From: Gentiana macrophylla
Lineage: Eukaryota; Streptophyta; Magnoliopsida; Gentianales; Gentianaceae
Assembly: GCA_026214975.1 (NCBI GenBank)
Contig: CM047808.1
Location: 67,544,583-67,608,582 of the forward strand
Length of the DNA: 64,000 nt
Direction of reading: 5' to 3'
The translations under genes and the position numbers were made by a program. This document shows, in pieces, positions 1 through 11,413 of this stretch (position 1 is its first letter; the number at the start of each line of letters is the position of its first letter). The notes below the pieces were generated by a model, which had not been told where the DNA came from, did no database searches, and saw only the letters and a program-made list of their open reading frames with translations.

Positions 1-1600
1 AGTAGCCGGATTAATAGTTCTGATTCATGATGATGACTTACTCTGGCGATCACGCCGCTCTGAATGTTTGTCTGCTGAATTTTAGACTCTCGGGTTACCG
101 GCGTAGTGTCCCAGTTTACCGGCCCATCTTTTTCTCCAGATTCTGCTGCGTTCTGCTGCTGACTGCTTTCTGATTCCACCTGGACAGTTGGTATAACTGG
201 TTCAGGAAGTTCCTTTCCACTTCTAGTCATGATTGCATTCATGTCCTTCGGATTCTTCTCAGTATTACTTGGAAATCCTCTCGGAGGAAGGGCTGACACT
301 TGTTCTGCAATCTGTCCCACTTGGTGCGACATATTCTGCACTAAGGCTTCTTGATTTGTCAGTCTTGTATCATTCTTCTGACAATAAGTGGTGAAGTTAG
401 TATTCAGTTCAGCCATGGATTTTGTAAGTTGATTGAGCGTATCGATCACAGTTGAGCTTATTTTATCCATGGCTGCTTCCCAACCACCGGACTTGTTGAT
501 TTGAGGCATGAATCCACTAGTTTGTCTCGGTCTCTCTCCACCGTTAGCATTGCTTTGTCGAAAACCCCCAGTAGGGTCTCTCAGTCTAAAACCAGAGTGG
601 TCATGAGAACCTGGGCGATATCTGCCCCTACAAGGATTTCATTGCCTCCCTATATTGTTCACGTCCTCAGTGTTGGTTGCTTCTATATCTTGAAATTTCT
701 CAACCTTGGCTATGCGATCTTGCATGCCATCTATCTTCTAATTCGTTGCCATTAGCTGGTATAAGATCTTTTGAGAAGTATCTTCTCCAAATACGCCTTC
801 AGCTACTTTGGCGGTTTCAACTTGATGTGTTCCCCATTGACTCGTCAGGGCGATTTTCTCCAATTTCTCTTCGGCTTTTGGTGATAGCATAAACATCCGT
901 TGCTTGATGCATCAACTCTCATTTGTTCACTTGGCGCAATCCGTGATAAAAACTATGCATTTGTACGGGCAAAGTGATATCATGGTGAGGCATCTCCTCC
1001 GTGCTTCCTTAAATTTGTCCTAAGATTCTTCAAAGGTTTCATGGGTTTTCGCTTGAAATTCATAATCTCTTGTCTCATCTCGTAGTGACTTCCCAGTGGG
1101 CGACTTATTCATAAACACGCAATAGATCGGTCCAAGTTTGGATCGATCCGGTGCTGTAGACAATAGCCATATCTTCATTTTGTCTTTCAGAGTGAATGGA
1201 AACAATTTAAACTTGATGTTGTCTTCAGGTACTCCTGCTGGCTTAACCATGCTGACTATTTCCAGATAGTTGGTGACGTGTACACAAGGATCTTTATTCA
1301 TTACTCCATGAAAGGTAGTGTAGTTGGTCACCATTTGTGTCACATTTGGTTTCGGATGAAATACCTCAGCTGCATCCTCAGGATGAACAATTGTTTGCAC
1401 GAATTGCTCAATCGTTGGCATTTTCTATCTTCTTGTACCACAACTCCTACTCCATTCTGTCCGTTATGTGCTATGTTGGTTTCTATATCTTCTTCTTCCC
1501 TCTCTCTGTGATCTCATACGTGCGAAATCACATCGTCCACTAGCCTAACAGATCACTCTCGAGTTTCCTTTCTCTTTTGTCTAGCAAACTTTTCAATCTC
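1..1600 (-). pseudogene. gag: Athila-type Ty3/gypsy gag, broken (copy A)
   Basis: Gag forms the retroelement capsid. The best-preserved block (1020-1421) contains MVTNYTTFHGV, KLFPFTLKDKMKIWLLS and FMNK, the usual plant gypsy gag landmarks. It ends at a TAG (1020-1022) where relatives have Trp, and about 35 bases further on a one-base deletion shifts the frame. The reading then continues through HSFYHGLRQVNE-like and VQNMSHQVGQIAEQ-like segments to a MTRSGKELPEP motif, the gag C-terminal signature of Athila elements, and stays open to position 1. The N-terminal part (about 1430-1600) is degraded. A leader, primer site and LTR follow on the high-coordinate side, so this is the 5' end of a minus-strand element whose pol lies outside the window. 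The family call is firm; the exact start is not. Confidence 0.85.
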
Positions 1601-1954
1601 AGGTATGAATCTCTTGAGTTTGGCTGCTGAACTTCGTGTAGCGTACTACAAGACACAAAAAGAAAATAAAAAGGTTAGTGACTTGCCTTGGTGGTCTTAC
1701 ATACACACGCATGGCGAGTCGAAATATAGACTCGACATCGACTTGACTCAACTAACAGAAACGATTCTGCCAAAATATATACCCTCGGTTTACTAATGAG
1801 AGCCTCGGTAAACCGGCTGCTATTTTTTTCCAGATTTATCAGAATTGACTCTGTATGACTCCAATATACACCGACTATAAAACAGACTCAATTAAATAGA
1901 CTCAAGTATATACAGAAAACTCAATCTTTAATAAAAAGTATTCTTGACACGAGT

Positions 1955-1970
1955 CCCTGGCAACGGCGCA
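1955..1970 (-). other. Primer binding site, tRNA-Asp type (copy A)
   Basis: The plus strand reads CCCTGGCAACGGCGCA, close to the 3' end of plant tRNA-Asp (CCCCGGCAACGGCGCCA). The minus strand is therefore a primer binding site. It lies two bases from the LTR edge at 1973, as expected for an Athila element read on the minus strand. Confidence 0.8.
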
Positions 1971-1972
1971 AG

Positions 1973-3410
1973 TGCAAGGCACTTACTAGCAATAGGACTA
2001 GGTCTATCGTAGTAGAGTATTGGCAAATGAAGGTCGATCCCATAGAGACTCGTAAGAACGTCTAATTATCAAGATTGAGCTTGTCACGATAACAGTCTAC
2101 GACCAACTATAATATAGACAGTAGTAAATTTGGTAACAATCATCTAGCAAGATTATGCAAGTTCAACGAAGCAAACTAGAGTTTCTAATGTATTAGTTCA
2201 ATTATGAGTAATTAGTTATTCTCCCCACACATGCAACAGTCCTCCCCATTGATGAATTTATTGATTGTTCAGCTATGGGTACCACTCCTAACCCTATCTA
2301 CTCCGACAATGGTAGTAGACAATCTATACGCAAGCTTCCCTTCTTAATTGGTCCGTAATAGCCCATACGCATAAAGAACTAGGGCTGTCGATATTGAGCG
2401 CTAACTCATACCGCAAACCCGCCTAGATAGCTGTCGACATTGATCAGCACGTTCCTAGGGTCCATTCTAGATAATGTCCAAACATAGCACTTTACTATTC
2501 GTATTTCATGCTTGTTTACGATAACATTCAAATAATTGATCAGGCTACTAACATGTAAATTAAATCTATCGATCAACGTAGCTGGCACCGATTATCTTAG
2601 TAAATTACTAGGTATTCAGATCTAGCGATATAGACCGTCGTAGATCTGAAGAACGCAACTACTATTTCATGTTTTCTTCACCAACGAATCAGATCTATAA
2701 CACATAGGGTAAAATAAAATAACTACTACATAATTAAACTAAATAAGCAATTAAAACATTCTATTCGAATAGAACAACGATAGATCTACATCTTTGGAAA
2801 GACAGAAAATCATACCCTTGAATATGAGCATAGATTTCCCTCGGATCTCTCCCTAGGCGGTGACTCCGTCGTCTCTCCGACCTGAACTCATAAAATAAAT
2901 AAAATAAAGAACAAAGAACTTTTATTGCATAATAATTGTCTTGAAAATTGTACACTTGTGTTCTGAGGTGAAGCCTCTTATTTATAGCTATCTAAACCGA
3001 CTTAGCAACATCTAGTTCGACCCCTCATCCAAGAAAAAACGTATCGGAAGGATCTGGATCCTCGGTAAGTCGGCACCGCCTCCCGGGTTACAGGGTGTAC
3101 TTTTGTCCTTTTTCTTCAGCCGACCTAACTTGGAAGGTTCTGGAATACCCTAGGCCAATTTCTTTCGTTCAGTCCACTCCAGATTCGTCCATCATGCTCA
3201 GCCCAATATTTCGTATCCTAAAATCATCAAATAATACATGAAATAATATCGAAACAGAAAAAATAAACACTAAGTGCAGATTTCTCGACTCACGAATCCG
3301 ACATATGATATTCAACTCAAATGGTTCGTATTTATAGGTAGAAATGACTATTTTAGCTCATAATGGATAGAATGTTGATGCCGTATGATAGACTATTTTA
3401 TCCGTCATCA
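1973..3410 (-). repeat. Athila-type 5' LTR (copy A)
   Basis: This is a 1438-base LTR. On the minus strand it begins TGATGACG (at 3410) and ends in CA (at 1973). It matches 4346-5834 along its length, including the shared block TCTATCGTAGTAGAG near the inner end and TAGACTATTTTA near the outer end. The tRNA-Asp primer site lies just inside. The outer edge abuts gag codons of copy B (MNKY...), so this LTR interrupts that gag. A partner target duplication (CTAGG at 3411-3415) would lie outside the window. Confidence 0.85.
2978..2987 (-). promoter_or_regulatory. Putative TATA box in LTR A
   Basis: The minus strand reads CTATAAATAA, a canonical plant LTR TATA element. The same motif is at the matching place in LTR B (5370-5379). 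It would mark the U3/R region of the element promoter. Activity is inferred only. Confidence 0.5.
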
Positions 3411-4020
3411 CTAGGCAGTACTTGTTCATAAATTTCTGCAGCAGATCGGTCCATGTTTGGATCGATCCTGGTGCTAGAGACAATAACCAAATCTTCGCTT
3501 TGTCTTTTAGAGTGAATGGAAACAACTTCAGCTTAATGTTATCTTCAAGTACTCCTGCTGGTTTGACCGTGCTGACTATCTCCAAGAAGTTAGTTACATG
3601 TACACTAGGATCTTCGTTTGGTACCCCATGGAAGGTAGTGTAATTGGTCACCATCTGTATCACCTTTGGCTTCGGGTGAAATACCTCAGCTGCATTCTCT
3701 GGCTGAACAATTGCTGGCCAAATTGCTCAATCATTGGCATTGCATAACTCTGTAGAGTTCTTCTATCTGCTCGTACCATAACTCCTTCTCCATTTCCTCT
3801 TCCGTTGACACGGTTTTGTCCATTCTGTGCCATGTTGTTTTCTGTATCCTTCAAAGGTGGAATTTCCTCCTCTTTCTCGCGGTGATCTCCTTTATGCGAA
3901 CTCATCACATCGTCCACCAGTCTAACAATATTATCTCGAGCTTCCTTTCTCTTTGGTCTAGAATACTTTTTGATCTCAGGTATGAATCTCTCGAGTTGGG
4001 CTGCTGAACTTCGTGTACCG
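3411..4020 (-). pseudogene. gag: Athila-type gag N-terminal part (copy B), interrupted by LTR A
   Basis: Read from about 4020 downwards, the minus strand encodes an Athila-like gag start (SSAAQLERFIPEIKKYSRP, then DDVMSSHKGDHREKEEE). A frameshift follows MPMIEQF. After it, MVTNYTTFHGVPNEDP and KLFPFTLKDKAKIWLLS appear in another frame. The reading is cut at MNKY by the end of LTR A at 3410. It is the same family as gag copy A but a separate copy. The remainder of this gag should lie beyond the low-coordinate edge, past the element that owns LTR A. It cannot make a functional capsid. Confidence 0.85.
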
Positions 4021-4320
4021 TACTGTAAGACACAAAAGAATATAAAAATTTAGTGACTTGCCTGCCAAATTTGTTACACACGCTGATGGACTAAAAATCT
4101 GGACTCTAACTACTGACTCGACGTTGAACTGACAGAACCGATTCTGCCGAATCTGGGAGTCTAAATTTACAATGGGTAACCCTCGATAAATCGGATGCAA
4201 TAATTTTCCCGATTTAAACAGAACTGACTCAATACGAATCCAATATAAATAGACTCGGTAAAATAGACTCGAATATATACAGACACTCAATCTCAAATAA
4301 AAAGTATTCTTGACACGAGT

Positions 4321-4336
4321 CCCTTGCAACGGCGCC
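4321..4336 (-). other. Primer binding site, tRNA-Asp type (copy B)
   Basis: The plus strand reads CCCTTGCAACGGCGCC, matching the tRNA-Asp 3' end with one mismatch. It sits about 10 bases inside LTR B, in the same arrangement as copy A. Confidence 0.8.
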
Positions 4337-4345
4337 ACAAAATCT

Positions 4346-5834
4346 TGATCGCTAGCAAAGCACTTACTAGCTAGCAATAGGACTAAGTCTATCGTAGTAG
4401 AGTACTAGCGAGTCAAGGTCGATGCCATAGAGACTCGTAAGAATGCAAATTCTCGAGATTGAGCTTGTCACAAATACGGTCTACGACCAACTATAATATA
4501 GACATAAGTAAGATTTGTGCCACAAACTAACAATACTACGCTAGTTCACACAGAGTAAACAAGAGTTTCTAATGTATTAGTCTAATTATTAGTGATTAGT
4601 TATTCCCCGCACATATGCAATAGTCCTCCCTGTTGGTAAATTTTAATTCATTTTCATCTACGGGTGCAACTCCTTACCCTATCTACTCCGACAATGGCAG
4701 CAAACAATCTATACGCAAGCTACCTTCCTTAATTGGTCCGTAATAGCCCATACGCAATAAGTTCTAGAGTTTCCAGTATTGAGCGTCAACCCATACCGCT
4801 AACCCGCCTAGGCAGCTCTCGACTATGACTAGCACGTTCCTAGGGTCCATCAAGACTATGTTCAAATTAACAGTTCACTAACAGTCCTTCATGCTAATTT
4901 ACATCGAAATGCAAGTAGTTGTCATGCTACTAACAGGTAAATTAAATCATCGATCAATGTAGTGGCACCGATTATCATTAAATAGTAATTTAGTTGGTAT
5001 TCGAGATCTAGTGATATAGACCGTCATGATTTGAAGAAGCATAATCACTACTTTATGATTTCTTCACCAATGAATTAAATCTATACATACATGGGTAAAA
5101 TAAACTAACTAGTACATAATTAAACTAAATAAACAATTAGCACATACTAGTCGAGTAGAAGCAGCGGATCTACATCTTAGAAAAGGCAGAAAATCATACC
5201 TCGAAGGCAGTGTAGATCTCCTCGGATCTCTTCCTAGGCGGCGACTCCATCGTCTCTCCGACCAGAACTCATAAAATGAAGAACAAAAAACTTTTATTGC
5301 ATAATGATTGTAAGTTTTGAGGGACAACGAACTCAAAAGTGGAAACACTGAATTCTGAGGCGATGCCTCTTATTTATAGTTACATAAACCGACTAAGGCA
5401 GTTCAAAAAAAAAATAAACCGACTTAGAAACACCTAGATCTTCCCCTCATTCACGAAAACATGTTTCGGAAGATTCTGGACTCTCGGTAAGTCGGCGGCA
5501 ACTCCCGATTTACCAGGGGTATTTTTGTCACTTTCTTCCTGCAGACTTAGCTTGGAATGTTATGTAATACACTAGGCCCAATCCTCTCGTTCAGTCCACT
5601 CTAGATTCATCCACAATGCTCAGGCCAATATTTTGTATCTTGAAAATAATCAAATAACGCACGAAATAATATCAAAATAGGGAAAATAAACGTTAAGTGC
5701 ATATTACTCGACTCACGAACCCTACATATGATATTAGACTCAAATGGTTCATATTTATAGGTCGAAACAACTATTTTTAGCTCACAATGGACATAATGAT
5801 GATGCCGTAGGATAGACTATTTTAAGCGTCATCA
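4346..5834 (-). repeat. Athila-type 5' LTR (copy B)
   Basis: This 1489-base LTR is homologous to LTR A. On the minus strand it begins TGATGACGC at 5834 and ends in CA at 4346. It belongs to the older, outer copy, because the gag directly inside it (3411-4020) is the one interrupted by LTR A. The flank beyond 5834 starts GAGTC, but the matching duplication would be outside the window. Confidence 0.85.
5370..5379 (-). promoter_or_regulatory. Putative TATA box in LTR B
   Basis: The minus strand reads CTATAAATAA at the same relative place as in LTR A. Confidence 0.5.
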
Positions 5835-6952
5835 GAGTCCCTATCTGGAAAAGGACGTACGGCATGCATATAATTAAATTTTAATCTAATTATACATATA
5901 AGCCTCACGTAAGAAAATATCATAGAACAAGTGGAAGGTAAAATGACTGACTCGGGTAATTAAAAAAACTAAAAAGAGATCGAAAGAAACACAGGCTACA
6001 TTTATCACATCATCAAAAAACTTTACTATAATCGTCAAATACACTAAATCCACTACTTGTTGATGACCACAAACTCGACTCATAAATTTCTAGCATTACA
6101 AGGATAAAGGAATCTATACCAAATTACAATGGAAAATAAAGAACAATACACTTCATCTGCATCGTCTCCGGGTAATTCCTCAGTGGCCTTGAAAACAACG
6201 TACAAATTCACCACCTTCTTGGGGTGGGGACAATAAAGAAGAAGGGTAAGTACATACGTACATAGTAAGTGGTAGAAGAAACTGTAATAAAAAAATACCA
6301 GTATATTCATACATAGCACGAACATTTTCCACAATCACTACCACATAGGTTGTAACAGTAGAGATCACACACCCTTTACGAACTCTGTAGTACATCCTCA
6401 CACAAGTAAGGTTTCTTACATCAATATCAAAGGACACTATGCAAGGTGAGAAACATGCACCGCAACACGGGAAGCGCCTCAAGGGCATGGGCTTAGTTCC
6501 CAGTGTGGGACTTACACGAGTCCCTTGGCATCAGACCAAGTAGAGGAAGCGTAATAGTCCCATGCTAAGAGGAATTGACATGTCTCACCAATGATAATGA
6601 TGTTTTAGATTTTAGACACAAACATATGTAATTTACGAGTTATGTTTATCCACCTGATTCATTCACATAAAAGGCTTTTTAGGCTTTTTATGTATATACA
6701 CTCCTTGGCACATTGTAAAAAGAACATTGACTACTAAGACAATGTCCCATAAGGCCTAAACAATTGCCTTCTGGTGCTCCACCTTCTCCCCGTAGAGGGT
6801 CTCAGTTGTGGTGCGGAGTCAAGGATACCAGAAGTCGAATTTAGACGTTCTCAATTAACATATAATGATCCGAAATAACATACAAGTCATATCGTATCGT
6901 GTATGACACATAAAGCTAAAGGCACAAAATTAATCTAATACATTTTTACCCG

Positions 6953-7020
<68 letters not shown>

Positions 7021-7789
7021 GAGCACTTTTAACCCAATTACCTAGTTGACCCGCTCCAAACCTGCAAATGACCCGGTAAAAAAGAAATAAACCTAGGAAA
7101 TTTCACATGTTCTCGAATCTCGCACTGTGTTTACAATAGATATTTGTCTTTTTTTTTAACATTTCATCCGCACTTTACGCTCTCAGTTACAAAAATCACT
7201 TCAAGTATATCATATTCGGAATAATCTTCCCAGAACTATTATGTCCATCGTCCTACTTTGGTTATACTGAGCTTTTCTTTGATAGATTTAGTTTCAAAGT
7301 TGTGTTGATGGTTCATGGTTTACAAAGTCGATATGGTAGCAAGAAATGGTACAATGATTTTCTGTGAATGATTTTGTTTTAATGATTAGAAATTTGATTT
7401 TGCTGCAGGGCTTTCAAACACGGTCTATGACATTTTGAAAGGGTAATTTGACAATTTTTCAGTTCTGAGTTTTCTGAAATGTAGAAAATAGGTAATCTGC
7501 AATATTTTTTTCTCCAAAAATTATACTTATGATTTTATGTCAAGTTTTCATTCAAGTGAAACTACTCATATGCATGATGCGTCTCATATATCTTCCACTC
7601 ATTGTAACTCCAGAAAATATATTAGGGAATCCTTTAAATTTTTCTCCCATAAACCCTTCTTATTTTCTTCTAAAAATAACCAGAGTTGATTGTGCCCGGA
7701 ACCCAAGTCTTCGAAGAATTTCCATTTTAATATTTAGACTTAATTTTATTGTTTTTATTTATTTTATGACATCATTATGTGTATGCTAA
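5835..7789. other. No recognisable gene; AT-rich spacer
   Basis: I find no protein motif, RNA gene or LTR boundary here. The short minus-strand reading frames at 5886-6488 show no family motif and look like chance. The only clear structure is the (AT)n/(ATA)n microsatellite listed separately. The stretch is probably decayed intergenic or transposon DNA. Confidence 0.6.
6954..7020. repeat. (AT)n then (ATA)n microsatellite
   Basis: About 27 AT units run directly into five or so ATA units. Confidence 0.95.
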
Positions 7790-7988
7790 TGTAAGAGTAC
7801 TGATGTGTCAATTAGTGTGATTATAGGTGGCATATATATACGGTGGTACTGCCTAGCAAAAGGGGTTGTCAGATATTTTGCTATTTTGTGTGTAAACTCT
7901 TTTGCTCTGTTTTTTCTATCAATATGTTTCTCTAGTTTTTCCCTGTGATTTCTACCATTTTTTCTCTCGATTACCATTGTTCCTCACA
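7790..7988 (+). repeat. Putative short 5' LTR of a tRNA-Met-primed gypsy element
   Basis: The right edge ends CTCACA, followed after two bases by a tRNA-Met primer site, so it is well placed. The left edge is a guess: TGTAAGAGTAC at 7790 or TGATGTGTC at 7801 could both be the start. A TATATATAC motif near 7832 would suit an LTR promoter. No second copy is visible in the window. Confidence 0.45.
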
Positions 7989-7990
7989 AT

Positions 7991-8003
7991 TGGTATCAGA
8001 GAC
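7991..8003 (+). other. Primer binding site, initiator tRNA-Met type
   Basis: TGGTATCAGAGAC matches the common plant retroelement primer site TGGTATCAGAGC. It precedes the start codon of the gag relic by about 45 bases. Confidence 0.75.
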
Positions 8004-8047
8004 ACCCGATTCCTCCCCAAATACTTTGTAATTTATCACTAGAATCA

Positions 8048-8770
8048 TGTCCGACGGCGATCAGTGGAAGAAGCAAGCTCAATTTAACGACGAAATGCTC
8101 GAATTCAAAGTGAACATCAACACCAGATTTGACATGCTCAGAACTCAATTTCCCTCCATGTTTATGGTTTTTAAATAATCACAACAACATCAGCCGCAGC
8201 AAGCTCAGCTTCATGAGGAATCGAAGGCGTACTCAACTTCTACCCAGAAATCGGCCTTCAAACCCACCGATTCTGAGTTGACCCGACATGAAACAGCTCT
8301 AGCGAGGTATGATATCATTAAAATTCCTAATTAGATTTCCCTACCTTCGATGGGGTCGGCCTAAGGGATTGGATCCGTAAATGCGAGCAGTACTTTATAA
8401 CCCATGCTATTTATGATGATCTTAAGCTGAGATTGGTAGAAGTACACCATAGAGGAGAAGCTAAATTGTGGCTGATAAGGTGGAAATTAAGTAACCCTTC
8501 TACGTCAATGTCATGAGAGTTTTTGATGGGTGAGGTCTGTAATAGGTTTGAGGAGGCTATTGTAGATGGGTTTCTTCGATTGAATCAATCAAAGTTTAAC
8601 CCAGATTATGAGATTTTAGAGATCGAAAAATTGCCCGATTCAGAAGGAATTAAAAAGCGTGAATAAATTAAACATTCATTGGTTGAAGAAACTCCGAGTC
8701 AAATTCTAGTTGAAGCGATCAACGAGACATATGATGATAATATCACTCTTTGGAGAAGGAATTGCATTTA
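8048..8770 (+). pseudogene. gag: Ty3/gypsy gag relic
   Basis: An ATG at 8048 opens a hydrophilic start (MSDGDQWKKQAQF) that meets stops before 8180. A second stretch from about 8338 encodes FPTFDGVGLRDWIRKCEQYF, then GEAKLWLIRWK and CNRFEEAIVDGF. This is the order of the retrotransposon gag domain in chromovirus-type plant gypsy elements. A TGA sits where a Trp would be expected after the lysine-rich block, and there are further stops downstream. No zinc knuckle, protease or RT follows. It is an old, non-functional gag fragment. Confidence 0.7.
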
Positions 8771-10208
8771 AGCGAAGCAGTTTGGGTTCAACATGAATTG
8801 GAGCCATCCCCAATTCTTGGGTCAGTTGATGAAGGCCTTGTCGGTGAAGTTGGTTAATGTGAAGAAACTGCAAACAGATCAGCTAATGGTTCATCTAAGA
8901 CATGGGTTGAAGAAGTAATATTTGGTTTGAAGGTTGTTGTGGGTCAAAATAGTATTGACAATGTGGCACACAAGTTGTTTGATGAAATGTCCTAGTCATT
9001 TCGACCAGTTCTACTTGATAAACCAGCCAGCACAAGTCATGGGCATCGTTTTCGATCATTCTACAAGAGTGTTATTGATGCGGTAAAAGTGGCTTTGGCT
9101 CGAATCTATTCAAGCAACTTGACTTTCGTAATGATGCACGCATCCTTGAATGTGTTAAGTACCAATCTCAACAACTTGGCTCAACATCTTGCATAGTGTA
9201 AGAATGTCATTTTATATACTAGTAATGATGCTTTGTTTTTATTCGATCCGGGTGGAGTAATAATGGATTCATCAAACATCCTGTCTTGGGTTGTTCCTCT
9301 ATATTCTTCTTTAGAGTTAAACCATTTGAGGATGGATATCTTGGGAGAGATGACTCTTGATGATATAAGTTTTGACCATTTAGAGTTCTCTATACCATTC
9401 AACACCAATAATGATTGTAGCATATTTAATCCATCCCTTGCATATTGGATTATAAATGTGAAGTCACATTTGTTTTGGGAATCTATCTTTTGTTTGATGG
9501 ACAAGATGATGCCCACTCTCTTGGAAGGAAAATGTGGGAGCAGGCAATTGTTAGATTTGCCACTATGACCCAAAATGCTTTACACTGTAGAGTATGTAGC
9601 GTTCTATTGAATTTATTGAGCTTAACAGATTCTTGAGGTCCGTGATCATAATGCTAATAACATAAAAGTTAGAGACCTTTTACGAGGCGAAGATCCAAAT
9701 GTTGGATACTATTTTTGTGAACTTGAAAGTCCAAAGAAGTTGGGGTACAATCCAACCGGTGACGGTATCGTCATGAAATTATCAAACTCTTGGTGAAATT
9801 GAATCATCGTGCTTCTAATTATTTTTGGTAGGTTGGACGTCATCGAGGATGTATTGAAAACTAGGTGTAATACATTGGGCCTTAAATTCAAGCTATTTGA
9901 TTCGGGTTGTGAAGACCTTGGTCATGTTTTGGCTAATCAACCAAAAGTACCAGAGTGGCCATACTTTTAAGGACCTTGATTTTGTTTGTACCTATTACAT
10001 GGTTGAGTGTCCCAAAGATCCTATTAAGGACATTAATATATTATGTTTTGATGAAGATTGGTTCTGCGTTAGAATTGAGAACTACGAGATGCCCATGAGC
10101 TTGAGGGACTGTTCTAAGGAAACTTCATTTAGGTTTGATAATATAACGGTGAAGGTTTCTTACAAACAAATGATCAAACCCCTCTACTTATTCTCTTGGA
10201 AGCATCAT
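8771..10208. other. Unassigned sequence after the gag relic
   Basis: This stretch may be the decayed interior of the upstream gypsy element. Two frames (9233-9568 plus and 9181-9573 minus) overlap almost completely, so at most one is real. A third, 9897-10232 plus, runs into the copia LTR. None shows a motif I recognise. No RT, integrase or repeat boundary is visible. Confidence 0.4.
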
Positions 10209-10531
10209 TTGATGAAGTTTATAATATTATAAAATTAAAGTACAATGCGGAATTATTATTGATAATCAAAGTTACAAGTTGGATTACAATGTAAGCTGAT
10301 CATGGGGTATTTATAACTTTATACACCTCATGAATCGATTAGAAGCAAATTACAAGCAGTTCTACAAGCTATAAGCTGAATAACCGCTTTCTAAATTACA
10401 TTACACTAGATTACTCAAATTTCTTTGTGTCCTCATAATATTGTCAGCAGGTTGTTGTATCTTCATGCTATCAGCAGAGTGTAGCAGCTGAGTGCACTAA
10501 GCATTCCTTCACCTCTATCTTTGTAACACCA
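10209..10531 (-). repeat. Probable 3' LTR of a Ty1/copia element (edges approximate)
   Basis: The stretch lies immediately 3' of the RNase H end of a minus-strand copia pol, where a 3' LTR belongs. Read on the minus strand it could start TGTTACAAAG at 10531 and end in CA near 10209. I see no second copy to fix the borders, and no clear polypurine tract. Confidence 0.4.
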
Positions 10532-10593
10532 ATTTCAAAGTCGAGAGTGGTACATGAATAGCTTGCATTCAGCATTCCTTGACTACTTGAATT

Positions 10594-11413
10594 CTAAAAG
10601 ATCTTTGAAATTCCCAATTTGTTTAGTAGATAGGAAAAAATAGGTGCATCCAAGGCCTTGGTGAGGATGTCAGCTACTTGTTCTTTTGTGTTGACTGAAA
10701 GAAGTTTGACCATTCCTGATTTGACTTTGTCTCTCACAACATGGAAGTCAATTTCTAATTGTTTTGTTCGTTCATTAAAGACTGGGTTATGAGGAATGTG
10801 CATTGCACTGGCGTTGTCACAAAATAACAAAACAGGCAACTGAACTGGACCTTGCAAATCCTATAGTATATAAATCAGCCATTGGATTTCACAGACTGAA
10901 TTTTCCGTAGCCCTGTACTCTGCCTCTTATGAGCTTCTAGCTATAGTTGTTTGTTTCTTGGCCTTCCAAGAGATTGGAGCATCTCTTAGAAACATCATGT
11001 AACCTGATACTGATCATCTAGTTTCAGGACAACCAGCCCAATCACTATTTGTATAACCATTAAGTACAAGGTTTTTGTCTGTTGGGAATAAGATTCCTTG
11101 AACATGATTAGTCTTCAAATACCTCAGCAGCCTATAAGCTGCCTTCATATGATTTTTTGTAGGAGTGTATAGAAATTGACTCAGCTACTGAACAGAAAAG
11201 CAATGTATGGTCTGGTGAAGGTAAGATAGATAAGTTTGCCCACCAAGGATCATGTAACATGATTATCCTCTCAAAAGGGTGAATCACCATGCTGTAAAGT
11301 TTTTTTAGACTCCATAGGTTTCTTAGCAGGTTTTGCTGCCAAAAAAATCATATTCTTCTAGGTGATTAAGGGTGTATTATCTTTGAGAAATTGATATGCC
11401 TACAGGTGTCCTA
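10594..11413 (-). pseudogene. Ty1/copia RT C-terminus and RNase H, truncated
   Basis: Read on the minus strand, the segments follow copia order. A GISISQR-like end of RT and FLAAKPAKKPM come first, then LVGKLIYLT with TRP.IAF, then the RNase H segments NGYTNSDWAGC, DAPISWKAKKQTT and EAEYRA, and last CDNASAMHIPHNPVF.ERTKQLEI and ADILTKAL. Several in-frame stops separate these blocks, so it is dead. The upstream side is cut sharply by the LTR starting at 11414. The rest of pol is not found on the far side of that element, so the copia piece was already truncated or has been rearranged. Confidence 0.9.

Noticed and set aside
4318..4337. A tRNA-Asp gene fragment
   Set aside because: Only the last 17 bases of the tRNA are matched, and they sit at the LTR inner edge, so it is a primer binding site.
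6080..6488. Cys- and aromatic-rich minus-strand frames as small secreted proteins
   Set aside because: Two frames overlap, with no signal peptide pattern, no conserved spacing and no context to support expression.
9181..9573. Overlapping opposite-strand reading frames as candidate genes
   Set aside because: Neither strand shows a domain, codon bias or supporting context. One frame is necessarily the shadow of the other.
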